In this document: positions 50,297 through 59,170 of the stretch, in pieces
How positions within the stretch are numbered: position 1 is the first letter of the stretch
Layout: every line of letters starts with the position of its first letter
Source of the DNA: Oscillospiraceae bacterium
Lineage (GTDB): Bacteria; Bacillota; Clostridia; Oscillospirales; Ruminococcaceae
DNA: 64,000 nucleotides
Assembly (NCBI GenBank): GCA_900768995.1
Contig: CAAGEZ010000024.1
Location: 1-64,000 of the forward strand
Reading direction: 5' to 3'
Notes under the pieces: generated by a model
Database searches by the model: none
The model's input: only the letters and a program-made list of their open reading frames with translations
What the model was told of the DNA's origin: nothing
Program-made: the position numbers and the translations under genes

Positions 50297-50928
50297 CCGT
50301 TGACGGCGACAAGGACCGCTGCCCCTTATGCCAAGGGGAGCTCACAGGCGAGCCTGAGCCTGAAATGTACCCAAAAATAAAAGAAAGCCGCTTTGAAAGC
50401 GACTTCCTCTTAAAGCTCATAGCTTTTATATCCATATCTGCCGCAGCAGTCTGCGTGGGTACTGATTTCATCATCTCAGGGGGCATAACCTGGTCCCTCA
50501 TCTGTATCGGCGGCATAGTCTGCGCCTGGCTCACCACTTCAGTGGGCATAACCTACCGCAGACGAATACTCAAAAACATAACCTGGGAGCTTATCCTCAT
50601 AACCTCCTTGTCTGTGATATGGGATAAATTCACGGGCTGGCACGGCTGGTCGGTGGACTTCGTCCTGCCCTGCGCCAGCATATGCGCCGTCATATCTGTT
50701 TTCATCATCGCAAAGGTGCTGAAAATGAAGTCGGGTGAGTATCTGCTGTACCTTATAATCGGCGGATTTTACGGCTTCCTGCCCCTTATCTGCCTCATTG
50801 CGGGACTGACGAAAATAACCTACCCCACAGTAATATGCACCTGTCTCAGCTTCATATTTATGGCAGCCCTGTTCCTTTTCCGGGGAAAGACTACCAAGGA
50901 CGAGATGGAGAGACGGTTTCATCTTTGA
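50269..50928 (+). CDS. Zinc-ribbon membrane protein (DUF6320-like)
   Basis: This 219-aa protein starts with a zinc ribbon (CGKCRITVDGDKDRCPLCQG; Cys4, 7, 18 and 21) and has six hydrophobic helices from residue 46 on (KLIAFISISAAAVCVG; WSLICIGGIVCAWLTTSVGI; and others). The layout fits DUF6320. GAGGAGG precedes the ATG, and its first bases overlap the acyltransferase gene, so translation is coupled. It may anchor or regulate the acylation step; this is inference. Confidence 0.8.
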   Translation: MQQCGKCRITVDGDKDRCPLCQGELTGEPEPEMYPKIKESRFESDFLLKLIAFISISAAAVCVGTDFIISGGITWSLICIGGIVCAWLTTSVGITYRRRILKNITWELILITSLSVIWDKFTGWHGWSVDFVLPCASICAVISVFIIAKVLKMKSGEYLLYLIIGGFYGFLPLICLIAGLTKITYPTVICTCLSFIFMAALFLFRGKTTKDEMERRFHL

Positions 50929-51329
50929 TCTTCTTTTGTGTCAGAATTTCTTGCGATGTATGACACCGCAGCACCGAAAAACACCGAGACAGCATTGACC
51001 GCAAGAATAAGCATTATCAGAAGACCCGCCGCACCTTGATTTGAAGCGCTCATATAGTTATCCTCAGTCATTCCGTGAGGAAACATTATCTGCTCATAAA
51101 TATTAAGCTTACCCGTCAGAAAAATCAGCAAAACATACAGCGCAAAAGCGAGCAATGCATTTGCGGCAGTACCGCCGAATTTTTTAGCCCCGCACCCTAT
51201 ACCGCACACAGCTCCTGCGGCGGCGGCAGCAAGCAGAGCAAAAGGAACCCCCCTGTCAAACAGCAAAAAATCCACATAATGCATTATTGTGAGCAGCCCG
51301 CCCCATATAAGAATTTTATTTACTTTCAT
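50919..51329 (-). CDS. Small membrane protein, 136 aa
   Basis: Four hydrophobic segments are visible (ILIWGGLLTIMHYVDFLLF; VPFALLAAAAAGAVCGIGCG; ALLAFALYVLLIFLTG; GAAGLLIMLILAVNAVSVFF), with an outer loop containing FPHGMTEDNYMSASN. I do not recognise the family. It overlaps the end of the DUF4153-like gene and is the last gene of that minus-strand operon. Its 3' end overlaps the convergent DUF6320 gene by ten bases. Confidence 0.7.
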   Translation of the reverse strand: MKVNKILIWGGLLTIMHYVDFLLFDRGVPFALLAAAAAGAVCGIGCGAKKFGGTAANALLAFALYVLLIFLTGKLNIYEQIMFPHGMTEDNYMSASNQGAAGLLIMLILAVNAVSVFFGAAVSYIARNSDTKEDQR

Positions 51330-52845
51330 TCTGATACCTTTCTACAAGAACCTCGCTTAAAGTAATGCTCCGTATATCAGCATTATTTGCCTCATTTATT
51401 TTTCTCTGAACGATATCTTCAAGGGCATTTTCTTCCTCGGAAGAAATGTGCCCGTAAAGCTTTTCAGCCGCAGGAACTGCATCAGCGGAAAGCTCCGAAA
51501 ACATCGTTATGTCCACAGATGAAAGGGAGCCGTCAAGGTATCTTCCAATGTTGTATTCCGCAATGAGCCTGTCAGCGTCTGAAAAGCTCAGAGCGGCAAA
51601 CATTACGGTGAAAGCAGTTACGGCGAATTTTGACAGATTGAATTTTTCACAAGCAACCGAAATAATTATCCCGATAAACAGCACCCCCAGCAGGAGCATA
51701 AACCAGCTTGTGTAAAATCTCAGCCTTGTAAGCCCGTAAACGCTGATGTACATACCCATTTTGCTGACAGCAGTGATTATGAGCAGAATGGTGAATACAC
51801 AAAGGGTCACGGTCATAGCTTTGAGAAATCCCGATTTTTTTCCGTCCTTGTTTACCTTTGAAAAAAGGTTGATGCCGATTATCACCGCAAGGTCAATGAC
51901 CGAAACTATGCACAGCTGGAAAAATCCCTGCCTTGCGTATGCGGAGTAGCTTTCCGTGTCCGCAGGGAGCTTTGAAACGAATGCGGACAGAAAATAGGAA
52001 GCCTGTGAGAAGAAGAATATCACATACATCACGCACAAGGGAACTGCGGAAAATGCCGCCGCCGAAGCGGGAACGAACCTGAATGCCGATGTCATATTTT
52101 TCAGCTCATCATCGCTGTGCACCGTTTCATTTTTATGTGTGCGGTACATCGAGAAAAGATAAAATCCCACAGGCAGACCGATAATGACTTGTATTGCAAA
52201 TATCATCACCGACCGCAGTCCGCCGTCTGTAAATGACGAAAGTATCTCTGCAAAGCCGCTGTCAGCGCTCATAAGGAGAATGCCCACTATAATAGTTGAG
52301 GGCAATGCAATAGCAAGACCCAGCAGAGCATTTGCCGCCGTCTTGCCCGCCGACCCTTTTTCAGCGGCAGACTTGATAGCAACGGGACAGGAGCCAATCT
52401 CATCAAAAGGACGAAAAACGGCGGTGAACATATCAGCAGGGAAAAGCCTGCGTATTTTTTCATATCTGCCGTCCGTGTCCGCAATGCTGTCATAAACCAT
52501 TATCATAGCCGAAAAAACAAAGCAAAGCGTCTGTATCAGCAGATTTGCACTTATAAAAATGTTTGCGGCAAACAATATGCATAAAACAGTGCGAAGCGCC
52601 TTTGAGGGCGTTATTTTTCTGCCCTTTTTAAAGCAGAAGCCGAAAATTACCGTAAATATCAGCAAAGCCGCCGCACCCAAACCCATTCGCCCGTTTATGA
52701 TAAACGGAGCGGCAAAGCACTTGATAAAGCCGTACCCAAGCCCCACAGCCGCAAACGAAAGTATCATTTCCCGCCTTGAAAATACGGCTTTTTGGGGTCC
52801 CTCAGCCGAATAACCCATTGGCATAATTTCAGCATTATTCATCAT
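51316..52845 (-). CDS. DUF4153/DUF4173-like membrane protein
   Basis: This 509-aa protein has about twelve membrane helices; FFQLCIVSVIDLAVIIGINL, YTSWFMLLLGVLFIGI and the late sequence IAEYNIGRYLDGSLSSVDI match the DUF4173 type. A C-terminal soluble helix follows. The start is ATG 52845 (GGGGAGAG upstream), overlapping the XRE gene by 11 bases. Co-transcription with DUF2975 and XRE genes is a recurring arrangement in Firmicutes, of unknown function. Confidence 0.8.
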   Translation of the reverse strand: MMNNAEIMPMGYSAEGPQKAVFSRREMILSFAAVGLGYGFIKCFAAPFIINGRMGLGAAALLIFTVIFGFCFKKGRKITPSKALRTVLCILFAANIFISANLLIQTLCFVFSAMIMVYDSIADTDGRYEKIRRLFPADMFTAVFRPFDEIGSCPVAIKSAAEKGSAGKTAANALLGLAIALPSTIIVGILLMSADSGFAEILSSFTDGGLRSVMIFAIQVIIGLPVGFYLFSMYRTHKNETVHSDDELKNMTSAFRFVPASAAAFSAVPLCVMYVIFFFSQASYFLSAFVSKLPADTESYSAYARQGFFQLCIVSVIDLAVIIGINLFSKVNKDGKKSGFLKAMTVTLCVFTILLIITAVSKMGMYISVYGLTRLRFYTSWFMLLLGVLFIGIIISVACEKFNLSKFAVTAFTVMFAALSFSDADRLIAEYNIGRYLDGSLSSVDITMFSELSADAVPAAEKLYGHISSEEENALEDIVQRKINEANNADIRSITLSEVLVERYQNESK

Positions 52846-53059
52846 TTTCACTCTCCCCACGAACATATTCAAGAATATCTCCCGGCTGGCAGTCAAGGAC
52901 TTCACACAGCTTTTCTAGCGTAGAAAACCGCACAGCCTTAGCCTTTCCCGTTTTCAGAATGGACAGATTAGCCTGAGTGATGCCGATTTTTTCCGCAAGC
53001 TCACCCGAACCCATTTTCCTTTTCGCCATGACCACATCAAGATTTACAATAATTGCCAT
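52835..53059 (-). CDS. XRE-family transcriptional regulator, YozG-like
   Basis: This 74-aa protein is almost wholly a helix-turn-helix: MGSGELAEKIGITQANLSIL and GKAKAVRFSTLEKLCEVLDC followed by QPGDILEYV. This is the short XRE type that accompanies DUF2975 genes. It probably represses its own operon through the palindrome in the promoter at 53559-53572. Confidence 0.92.
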   Translation of the reverse strand: MAIIVNLDVVMAKRKMGSGELAEKIGITQANLSILKTGKAKAVRFSTLEKLCEVLDCQPGDILEYVRGESENDE

Positions 53060-53070
53060 ACTCCGTCACC

Positions 53071-53517
53071 TCATATCGTAAAGTCGTTTTCTTCACGAAG
53101 CCGAACAGCCTCTTCAAAGCAGTTCTTGATGACCCTGAGTATCAGCCCGAAGAAAGCCGCTGCAAAGGTGATAACGAAAACAATTATCCTGAATCGTGCA
53201 AAAATAAGGGTTATGAGTGAAATAATAAAGCAGCAGTAGGATAAAATTCTCAGGAGCTTTATGTTTCCGCTTACAAAAACATCGCCCCTGCTGATGTTTG
53301 CCACCAGCCTGTCGAGAACGAACAGTATCACAAACCCCACAGCGGCGCAGGAGTAAAATGTGATAAGCAAGGGTATCGTAACATCGTCATTCATAAGTGA
53401 TACCTGTCTGTAAATTTTAGCTCCGTAGGGCATAATAAAAAGAGAGATGAAGCACAGCACTATCGCCGTTTTGATAAGTATTCCCGTCAGCTTGATTGAT
53501 CTGTTGTTGCCTGTCAA
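53071..53517 (-). CDS. DUF2975 membrane protein
   Basis: This 148-aa protein has four membrane helices and the DUF2975 feature DRLVANISRGDVFVSGNIKL followed by LRILSYCCFIISLITLI. The start is TTG 53517: AAAGGCGG lies eight bases upstream, while the only nearby ATG opens a six-codon frame. It heads the operon DUF2975-XRE-DUF4153-136 aa. Confidence 0.85.
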   Translation of the reverse strand: MTGNNRSIKLTGILIKTAIVLCFISLFIMPYGAKIYRQVSLMNDDVTIPLLITFYSCAAVGFVILFVLDRLVANISRGDVFVSGNIKLLRILSYCCFIISLITLIFARFRIIVFVITFAAAFFGLILRVIKNCFEEAVRLREENDFTI

Positions 53518-53551
53518 TTCAAAGACCGCCTTTCATAAATTCATTATCTGA

Positions 53552-53580
53552 ATTATATCACATCTAAATGTGTTTGTCAA
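53552..53580 (-). promoter_or_regulatory. Promoter with operator of the DUF2975-XRE operon
   Basis: On the minus strand TTGACA (53580-53575), a 17-base spacer and TATAAT (53557-53552) form a perfect consensus. The spacer holds the palindrome CACATTTAGATGTG (53559-53572), a likely binding site for the XRE protein of the operon. Confidence 0.82.
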
Positions 53581-53619
53581 TATATTTTTATCGAAAAACA
53601 ATAAAAATTATCTGATATA

Positions 53620-53653
53620 CAAAAAATGCAGATAACCCATAGGCTATCTGCAT
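53620..53653 (-). terminator. Terminator of the U32-like gene
   Basis: ATGCAGATA and TATCTGCAT form a stem; the minus strand continues TTTTTTG. Confidence 0.88.
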
Positions 53654-53674
53654 TACAATTCTTATAAAATTTTT

Positions 53675-54604
53675 TTATCCTCTCGGCTTAAATACGCTAA
53701 GTCCCAGTTTCAGCCTTACCATATCCTTGTGTTCAGGCTTGACCATATAATAAACATAGCTTTCAATAACATTAAGAGGGTGTATCGTCCTGCCCTCGAT
53801 CTTAAACTGCTCATAACCGAGAGGAACATACTTGTTGTAAAGCGTATCGGGAGTAACGTGAGTGGAAAATTTGGTCGTTTCAAGGAAATTCATCTGAATA
53901 GCCTCGCAAAAAAAAGGCTTTTCCTGCTGAACATTAAGCTGCATACCGCCCATACCCTGAAAAGAGTTGATAGTAGAGCGCTGTATCTGCTGCTTGCCCA
54001 AAAAGCTGTAATGCTCGCCTCTGCGCTTGCAGTCGGGGAAGCAGTAGGGACAAACCAGAACTTCAAGTCTCTTGCGGTATTTCTCGGGAATTTCCGCAAG
54101 TGCCTCCATATTGTTGTTCCAGTTGTAGTCCAGCACCACAAGGCTGTAGTCCTTTTCAAGCTCCCTGATAAGCCCGTCCATATCCCGTATCTGCTTGCAG
54201 GTGGAGGAGGTTATCTTGTATTTCGGGAAATTTTTTCTGATGTGGTCCTCAACTATCTGAGTGTTGACAATAGCCTCATTCAGCCCGTTGTCAGCAAGCT
54301 CAAGGAGCCTGTTGCAGAATTTGTCATTGATATGCTCCTCGGTGATGTGAGGATTTGTGAAAGTAAAGCGGCAGGGGATACCTCTCGAATTAAATTCATT
54401 CAGCACCCTTTTAATAACATCTTCCGAAGCATATCCATTGATATTTCTTCCGCCGTTCCATATCGCAGGTGGGAAACAGCCGTAAACAGATGCGATCTCC
54501 ACGCCGTCATAAAAATACTCGGGGTGCTCCTTTATCATATCGATAAGAGCAAGATTAAGAGGACCGTTGGACCAGAAATCGGGAAGATGAAATTTAACGC
54601 TCAT
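53675..54604 (-). CDS. U32 peptidase-related TIM-barrel protein
   Basis: This 309-aa protein shows the U32/UbiU pattern: GVEIASVYGCFPPAIWNG at the start, RFTFTNPHITEEHIND in the middle, VCPYCFPDCKRRGEHY (three Cys near 187-194, possible Fe-S ligands) and FKIEGRTIHPLNVIESYVYY near 266, equivalent to the LKIEGRMK motif of U32 proteins. Members act as peptidases or in tRNA/ubiquinone hydroxylation. It is a divergent branch and its substrate is unknown. It stands alone with its own terminator. Confidence 0.72.
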   Translation of the reverse strand: MSVKFHLPDFWSNGPLNLALIDMIKEHPEYFYDGVEIASVYGCFPPAIWNGGRNINGYASEDVIKRVLNEFNSRGIPCRFTFTNPHITEEHINDKFCNRLLELADNGLNEAIVNTQIVEDHIRKNFPKYKITSSTCKQIRDMDGLIRELEKDYSLVVLDYNWNNNMEALAEIPEKYRKRLEVLVCPYCFPDCKRRGEHYSFLGKQQIQRSTINSFQGMGGMQLNVQQEKPFFCEAIQMNFLETTKFSTHVTPDTLYNKYVPLGYEQFKIEGRTIHPLNVIESYVYYMVKPEHKDMVRLKLGLSVFKPRG

Positions 54605-54682
54605 TTATAAAAACTCCTTAAAAGAAATTGATGTCTTATATTATTTTAACATCTGTATTCTTATATGTCAAGCAGAAATCCC

Positions 54683-55120
54683 TTAACCGTAATATTTTTC
54701 CAGAAGCTCCTTAACGGGAATGCCGTCAATGCTCATACCCGATATCTGACATGAGCTTATGGAAAGCCCTTCAAGGTTGCAGTTTTCGAGTACAGTACCC
54801 GACAGGTCGCAGCCCTTGAAAGTGCATCTGTTCATATCGGTGCTTTCAAACTTGCCCCGCTGTATGTCGCCGTTCTGCATTCTGAGCCCCGACAGCGAAA
54901 CATCACTGTAAGAGGAATTTGCCATATTTGCATTTTCCACCGTAGTGTCCTCAAGCATAACATTTTCAAGCTGAGCCGATATCATATTGCAGCCGCTTAC
55001 GGTTATCTCGGAGAAATCGCAGTCAACAGCGGAAACAGCGTTAAAGTTGCAGCCTGCGATGTTGGAGTAGGAATAATCGCAGTCACGGCAAATGTCTATC
55101 TTCTGATTTTGCAGGTTCAT
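54683..55120 (-). CDS. Pentapeptide-repeat protein
   Basis: This 145-aa protein is built from repeats of the A(D/N)Lxx type (CDFSEITVSGCNMISAQLEN, CTFKGCDLSGTVLENCNLEG) that form a right-handed square helix, closed by a short C-terminal helix (VKELLEKYYG). It has no signal peptide. Functions range from DNA-gyrase protection to unknown; this one cannot be assigned. It is monocistronic. Confidence 0.88.
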   Translation of the reverse strand: MNLQNQKIDICRDCDYSYSNIAGCNFNAVSAVDCDFSEITVSGCNMISAQLENVMLEDTTVENANMANSSYSDVSLSGLRMQNGDIQRGKFESTDMNRCTFKGCDLSGTVLENCNLEGLSISSCQISGMSIDGIPVKELLEKYYG

Positions 55121-55140
55121 TTAAAAATCCTCCTTGTTAT

Positions 55141-55181
55141 AAAAATCGGCGGCATACACCCATATGAGGGTATGCCGCCGA
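55141..55181 (-). terminator. Terminator of pgk
   Basis: TCGGCGGCATACACC pairs with GGGTATGCCGCCGA (one bulged base) and is followed by TTTTT on the minus strand. Confidence 0.92.
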
Positions 55182-55202
55182 CGGGATATCAGTCAGAGCT
55201 GA

Positions 55203-56423
55203 TTACTTTTCAGCGATAACATCAACGCCGGGAAGAACCTTGCCCTCGAGGTATTCGAGAGAAGCACCGCCGCCTGTGGAGATGTGGGACATCTTGTCAG
55301 CGAAGCCGAGCTGCATAACAGCTGCAGCGGAGTCGCCGCCGCCGATGATAGTGGTAGCGTCTGTGTCAGCAAGAGCCTGAGCCACAGCGATAGTACCCTT
55401 AGCAAGAACAGGGTTCTCGAAAACGCCCATAGGACCGTTCCAAACAACAGTCTTAGCGGACTTTACAGCCTCAGCGAAGAGAGCCTGAGTCTTGGGACCG
55501 ATATCAAGACCCATCTTCTCAGCAGGGATAGCGGAGGAGTCAACATACTCAACAGCGATCTCAGCGTCGATAGGATCAGGGAAAGCAGCTGCAACAGCAG
55601 TGTCAACGGGAAGAAGAAGCTTCTTGCCGAGCTTTTCAGCCTTAGCCATCATTTCCTTGCAGTAATCGATCTTCTCATCGTCAACGAGAGAAGTACCGAC
55701 CTCGTAGCCCTTAGCCTTGAGGAATGTGTAAGCCATACCGCCGCCGATGATAAGTGTGTCGCACTTGTCGAGGAGGTTGTTGATAACGTTGAGCTTGTCA
55801 GCGACCTTAGCACCGCCGAGAATAGCAACGAAGGGACGAACGGGATCCTCAACAGCATTGCCGAGGAACTTGATCTCCTTCTGCATAAGGTAGCCTACAG
55901 CAGTCTCCTTAACGAACTTTGTAACGCCTGCTGTGGAAGCGTGAGCACGGTGAGCGGAGCCGAAAGCGTCCATAACGAATACCTGGTTGTCAACGAGATC
56001 GCCAAGCTCCTTGGAAAGATTCTCGCCGTTCTTGGTCTCATCAGCGCCTCTGAAACGAGTATTCTCGAGAACAACGATCTCGCCGTCCTTCATCTCAGCA
56101 ACAGCCTTCTTGGCATTCTCGCCTACAACGTTGTCGTCAGCAGCGAAAACTACCTTGGTATCAACGAGTTCAGCAAGTCTGTCAGCAGCAGCCTTAAGAG
56201 AGAACTTAGCCTCAGGGCCGTTCTTGGGCTTGCCGAGGTGAGAGCAGAGAACGACCTTGCCTCCGTCGGAAATGAGCTTCTTGATAGTGGGGAGAGCAGC
56301 CTGGATCCTGTTATCGTTGGTGATAACGCCGTCCTTCATAGGAACGTTGAAATCAACTCTTACGAGAACCTTTTTGCCCTTAACGTTAATGTCGTCAACA
56401 GTGACCTTGTTTAATCCTGCCAT
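55203..56423 (-). CDS. pgk: Phosphoglycerate kinase
   Basis: This 406-aa glycolytic enzyme has VLVRVDFNVPMKDGVITNDN (substrate site), CSHLGKPKNG, ENTRFRGADETKNG, GGAKVADKLNVINNLLDKCD and GGGDSAAAVMQLGFADKMSH (ATP site). The start at 56423 follows GAAAGGATG. Codon use is strongly biased, as expected of a highly expressed gene. It stands alone rather than in a gap operon. Confidence 0.98.
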   Translation of the reverse strand: MAGLNKVTVDDINVKGKKVLVRVDFNVPMKDGVITNDNRIQAALPTIKKLISDGGKVVLCSHLGKPKNGPEAKFSLKAAADRLAELVDTKVVFAADDNVVGENAKKAVAEMKDGEIVVLENTRFRGADETKNGENLSKELGDLVDNQVFVMDAFGSAHRAHASTAGVTKFVKETAVGYLMQKEIKFLGNAVEDPVRPFVAILGGAKVADKLNVINNLLDKCDTLIIGGGMAYTFLKAKGYEVGTSLVDDEKIDYCKEMMAKAEKLGKKLLLPVDTAVAAAFPDPIDAEIAVEYVDSSAIPAEKMGLDIGPKTQALFAEAVKSAKTVVWNGPMGVFENPVLAKGTIAVAQALADTDATTIIGGGDSAAAVMQLGFADKMSHISTGGGASLEYLEGKVLPGVDVIAEK

Positions 56424-56556
56424 TGGTATGACATCCTTTCGTAAATTGATACGGCTTAATAACCGTTTGGCATACAAGCCATTGATTATATTTTATACCA
56501 TTTTCGGAAATTTTGCAATAGTTTTCGGGAATTTTTTGACTTTTGCCCCGAAAATT

Positions 56557-57798
56557 TTACTGAACCCTGTGGTCAATGACCCTCCTGGCCTTTTTCTCGC
56601 TTCTGGGGAGCGTGCCCTCGGGAACAACAGTGACCTTGGGAGTAACGCCGATAAGTGACCTGAAAAGATCTGTTATCTTCTTTTCGGTCTCGTCGAAATT
56701 TACCCTGCCCTCAGCCTCAGCAGTCAGCAGCATAACGTCCTTGTTCTTCTCGTCATCGTGAGCAATGTTTATGCTGTATTCGCTCTTTACGCCGTCGATT
56801 CGTTTGAGGACTTCCTCCACCTGACTTGGGAACATATTAACGCCGTGGACCTTGAACATATCGTCGCTTCTGCCCTTTATGGTGTCGATGCGAGGATAGC
56901 TTCTGCCGCAGGAGCACTTTTCGGGAATGATGCGGGATATATCGTGAGTGCGGAATCTGAGCAGAGGAGCGCCCTCCTTGACGAGCGTAGTAATGACGAT
57001 CTCGCCCTCAGTGCCGTCAGGAACAGGCTTGCCGGTTTTGGGGTCGATTACCTCTATGTAAATATAATCGTCCCAGTAGTGGATACCCTTTTCCTCGGAG
57101 CAGTTTATGCCGATGCCCGGACCATAGATCTCAGTCAGACCGTAAATATCATAAAGCTCGATGCCAAGCCCCTCGGAGATAGATTTTCTCATCTTGTCGC
57201 TCCATCTCTCCGAGCCGATAATGCCCTTTTTCAGGAAAATTTTATCTTTTATGCCACGTTTGTTGATTTCCTCCGCCAGCAGCAGTGCATAAGAAGATGT
57301 GGCAGTGATAACGGTCGATTTCAGGTCCATCATCATCTGGAGCTGCTTTTCGGTGTTGCCCGGACCCATAGGAATAGCCATAGCCCCAAGCTTTTCGCAG
57401 CCGTTCTGAAAACCGATGCCCGCAGTCCATAAGCCGTAGCCGGGAGTTATATGGATCCTGTCCTTTTTGGTGATTCCCGCCGTCTCGTAGCATCTTGCGA
57501 ACATAATAGCCCAGTCATCAACGTCCTTGGCAGTGTAAGGGATAATAACAGGCTTGCCGGTAGTGCCCGAAGACGAGTGGATACGAACGATATCCTCATC
57601 GGGAACTGCCTGAATGCCCAGAGGATAAGCGTTTCTCAGGTCATCTTTGCTTGAAAAGGGGAGCTTTTCAAAATCCTCCTGTGACCTTACCCCGTCAATG
57701 CCCATTTCACGGTACATTTTTCCATAGTAGCTGTCAGTTTTGATAAGCCGCTGGATCTGAGCGTTTACCTGTTCAAGCTGAACATTATTAAGCTGCAT
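56557..57798 (-). CDS. paaK: Phenylacetate-CoA ligase
   Basis: This 413-aa acyl-CoA synthetase of the ANL superfamily has RIHSSSGTTGKPVIIPYTAK (P-loop like) near 80-100, YDIYGLTEIYGPGIGINC (adenine site), RTHDIS and the C-terminal AR-RVIDHR. It activates phenylacetate, and in related species indoleacetate, with ATP and CoA. AAGGAC precedes the ATG. Two small genes and iorBA lie upstream on the same strand, which fits an arylacetate module. Confidence 0.93.
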   Translation of the reverse strand: MQLNNVQLEQVNAQIQRLIKTDSYYGKMYREMGIDGVRSQEDFEKLPFSSKDDLRNAYPLGIQAVPDEDIVRIHSSSGTTGKPVIIPYTAKDVDDWAIMFARCYETAGITKKDRIHITPGYGLWTAGIGFQNGCEKLGAMAIPMGPGNTEKQLQMMMDLKSTVITATSSYALLLAEEINKRGIKDKIFLKKGIIGSERWSDKMRKSISEGLGIELYDIYGLTEIYGPGIGINCSEEKGIHYWDDYIYIEVIDPKTGKPVPDGTEGEIVITTLVKEGAPLLRFRTHDISRIIPEKCSCGRSYPRIDTIKGRSDDMFKVHGVNMFPSQVEEVLKRIDGVKSEYSINIAHDDEKNKDVMLLTAEAEGRVNFDETEKKITDLFRSLIGVTPKVTVVPEGTLPRSEKKARRVIDHRVQ

Positions 57799-57857
57799 AA
57801 AAAGTCCTTCTTTCATATATTTAAATTTTTTTGCTCAATTCTGCAAAATGACGAAGC

Positions 57858-58172
57858 TCATTCCTCATCAATAAACAGAAAAAACATATCCCTGCCGTTT
57901 ATTTTTATAACTGCGGCATATGCAAATTCCGCCCGCCCCCATTTTTCCGACGGACTTGGATATTCCACAAGAAAATCCCTCAGGTCAATGAAATATTTAT
58001 AGTCGGTATAATCATCGACCTCTCTGAACGCCCTGCAAAGCCCCTCGTCCATGGTGCATACATTTCCCTTGAAAATATATTTTTCAAGACTTGTCTCCAC
58101 AGGCGAAGCATTCATCTGATAAAGCTCGGGCTTTTTCTTTATTTCCGTGACATCGCTGATTATCCAATCCAT
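57858..58172 (-). CDS. Small acidic protein, 104 aa
   Basis: The sequence (MDWIISDVTEIKKKPELYQM at the start, GRAEFAYAAVIKINGRDMFF near the end) is acidic and soluble. I do not recognise the family. GGGGGCAC precedes the ATG. It lies between paaK and a second small acidic gene. The size and charge resemble immunity or antidote proteins, but no toxin gene is near. Confidence 0.6.
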   Translation of the reverse strand: MDWIISDVTEIKKKPELYQMNASPVETSLEKYIFKGNVCTMDEGLCRAFREVDDYTDYKYFIDLRDFLVEYPSPSEKWGRAEFAYAAVIKINGRDMFFLFIDEE

Positions 58173-58235
58173 ATGTGCCCCCTTTTTATAAGCTGATTTG
58201 CCTATTGCCCCGAAAGTCCCATAGGTACGGAGCTG

Positions 58236-58517
58236 TTATCCATGTTTCACCACCCAGTCACTTTCAGCATCAGCCGCTTCTGCAAATTCACCATAATTCA
58301 ATTCTGCCAGAGCCGCCATTGAACTGTCAATTTTTAATATTTCAGCCAATGATACGATTTTTGCGTCCGCTTGTGTGTGCCGTCCGCCGCACAAAAACTG
58401 CCAGTATCCGTCTTCATCATGTGAAACATATAAAATCGGCTTGTGCCCGTTTAAAACATGGCGGCAGGTAAAGCAGGCTGTATTTGGTGTATCGGAAAAC
58501 GGAAAGTCGATTTTCAT
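58236..58517 (-). CDS. Small protein with CFTC motif, 93 aa
   Basis: The sequence begins MKIDFPFSDTPNTACFTCRH and continues HDEDGYWQFLCGGRHTQADA, ending WVVKHG. A family of short proteins with 'YVSHDEDGxWQFLCGG' is familiar to me from immunity-like proteins of Firmicutes, but I cannot name it. The ATG at 58517 with TGGGGGAC four bases upstream is chosen; a GTG at 58592 overlapping iorB would give 118 aa. Confidence 0.62.
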   Translation of the reverse strand: MKIDFPFSDTPNTACFTCRHVLNGHKPILYVSHDEDGYWQFLCGGRHTQADAKIVSLAEILKIDSSMAALAELNYGEFAEAADAESDWVVKHG

Positions 58518-58588
58518 AAGTGTCCCCCATTTTTTCATATTCTTAATTTGCCTGTCCGAAAGCTCTTCAAATCTGTTATAAAAAGCCC

Positions 58589-59170
58589 TCACTTACCGAC
58601 CGCAGCCAGCCCCGCATTGAAAACCTTTTTATTAGCCTCAACAAATCTCTCAGACACTCTCCGCTCAATCTCCGCAATAAGCGCCTCAGGCGAAATGCCA
58701 AGCCGTCCCGTTCCCGCTGCAGCACCGAGGATAGCGGAGTTGTAAAACTTTGCCCCAAGCTCGCCGCAAAGCTCCGAAGCGTCCACCACAATACACTCAC
58801 ACTTTTTTCTTATGTACTCTATCATTTGGGCACCGTCATAACCCGAATCGTGAAGCGACTCGGTGGCAGGCTTGACAGGTATCCTGTTTACAACAACAAA
58901 CCCGTCCTTTTTCAGATACATAAGATTTCTCACAGCCTCCGCAGGCTCAAAAGCGATTATCATATCCGCATTTCCTAAAGGTATAAGGGGGGAATATGCA
59001 TCATCGCCAATGCGAATGTGGCTCGTTACCGAACCGCCTCTCTGCGCCATACCGATAGTTTCAGCGGAATGAACAGTGTTCCCCAGCGTCATAGCCGCCG
59101 AAGCAATAAGCTTTGAAGCCAGCACAGTTCCCTGACCGCCGACACCGCAAACCAGAATATCCTTTTTCAT
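58589..59170 (-). CDS. iorB: Indolepyruvate ferredoxin oxidoreductase, beta subunit
   Basis: This 193-aa gamma-domain-type subunit has DILVCGVGGQGTVLASKLIA at the N-terminus, TIGMAQRGGSVTSHIRIG, then NADMIIAFEPAEAVRNLMYL and NSAILGAAAGTGRLGI. Its start overlaps the iorA stop. Together with IorA it interconverts aryl pyruvates plus CoA and aryl-acetyl-CoA plus CO2 with ferredoxin. Confidence 0.95.
   Translation of the reverse strand: MKKDILVCGVGGQGTVLASKLIASAAMTLGNTVHSAETIGMAQRGGSVTSHIRIGDDAYSPLIPLGNADMIIAFEPAEAVRNLMYLKKDGFVVVNRIPVKPATESLHDSGYDGAQMIEYIRKKCECIVVDASELCGELGAKFYNSAILGAAAGTGRLGISPEALIAEIERRVSERFVEANKKVFNAGLAAVGK

Noticed and set aside
53729..54610. 293-codon + strand frame antisense to the U32-like gene
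   Set aside because: The opposite strand carries the recognisable KIEGR and Cys motifs and a proper terminator; this frame has none.
55284..56414. 376-codon frame antisense to pgk
   Set aside because: It results from the strong codon bias of pgk; composition is Ser/Leu-rich and no ribosome site is present.
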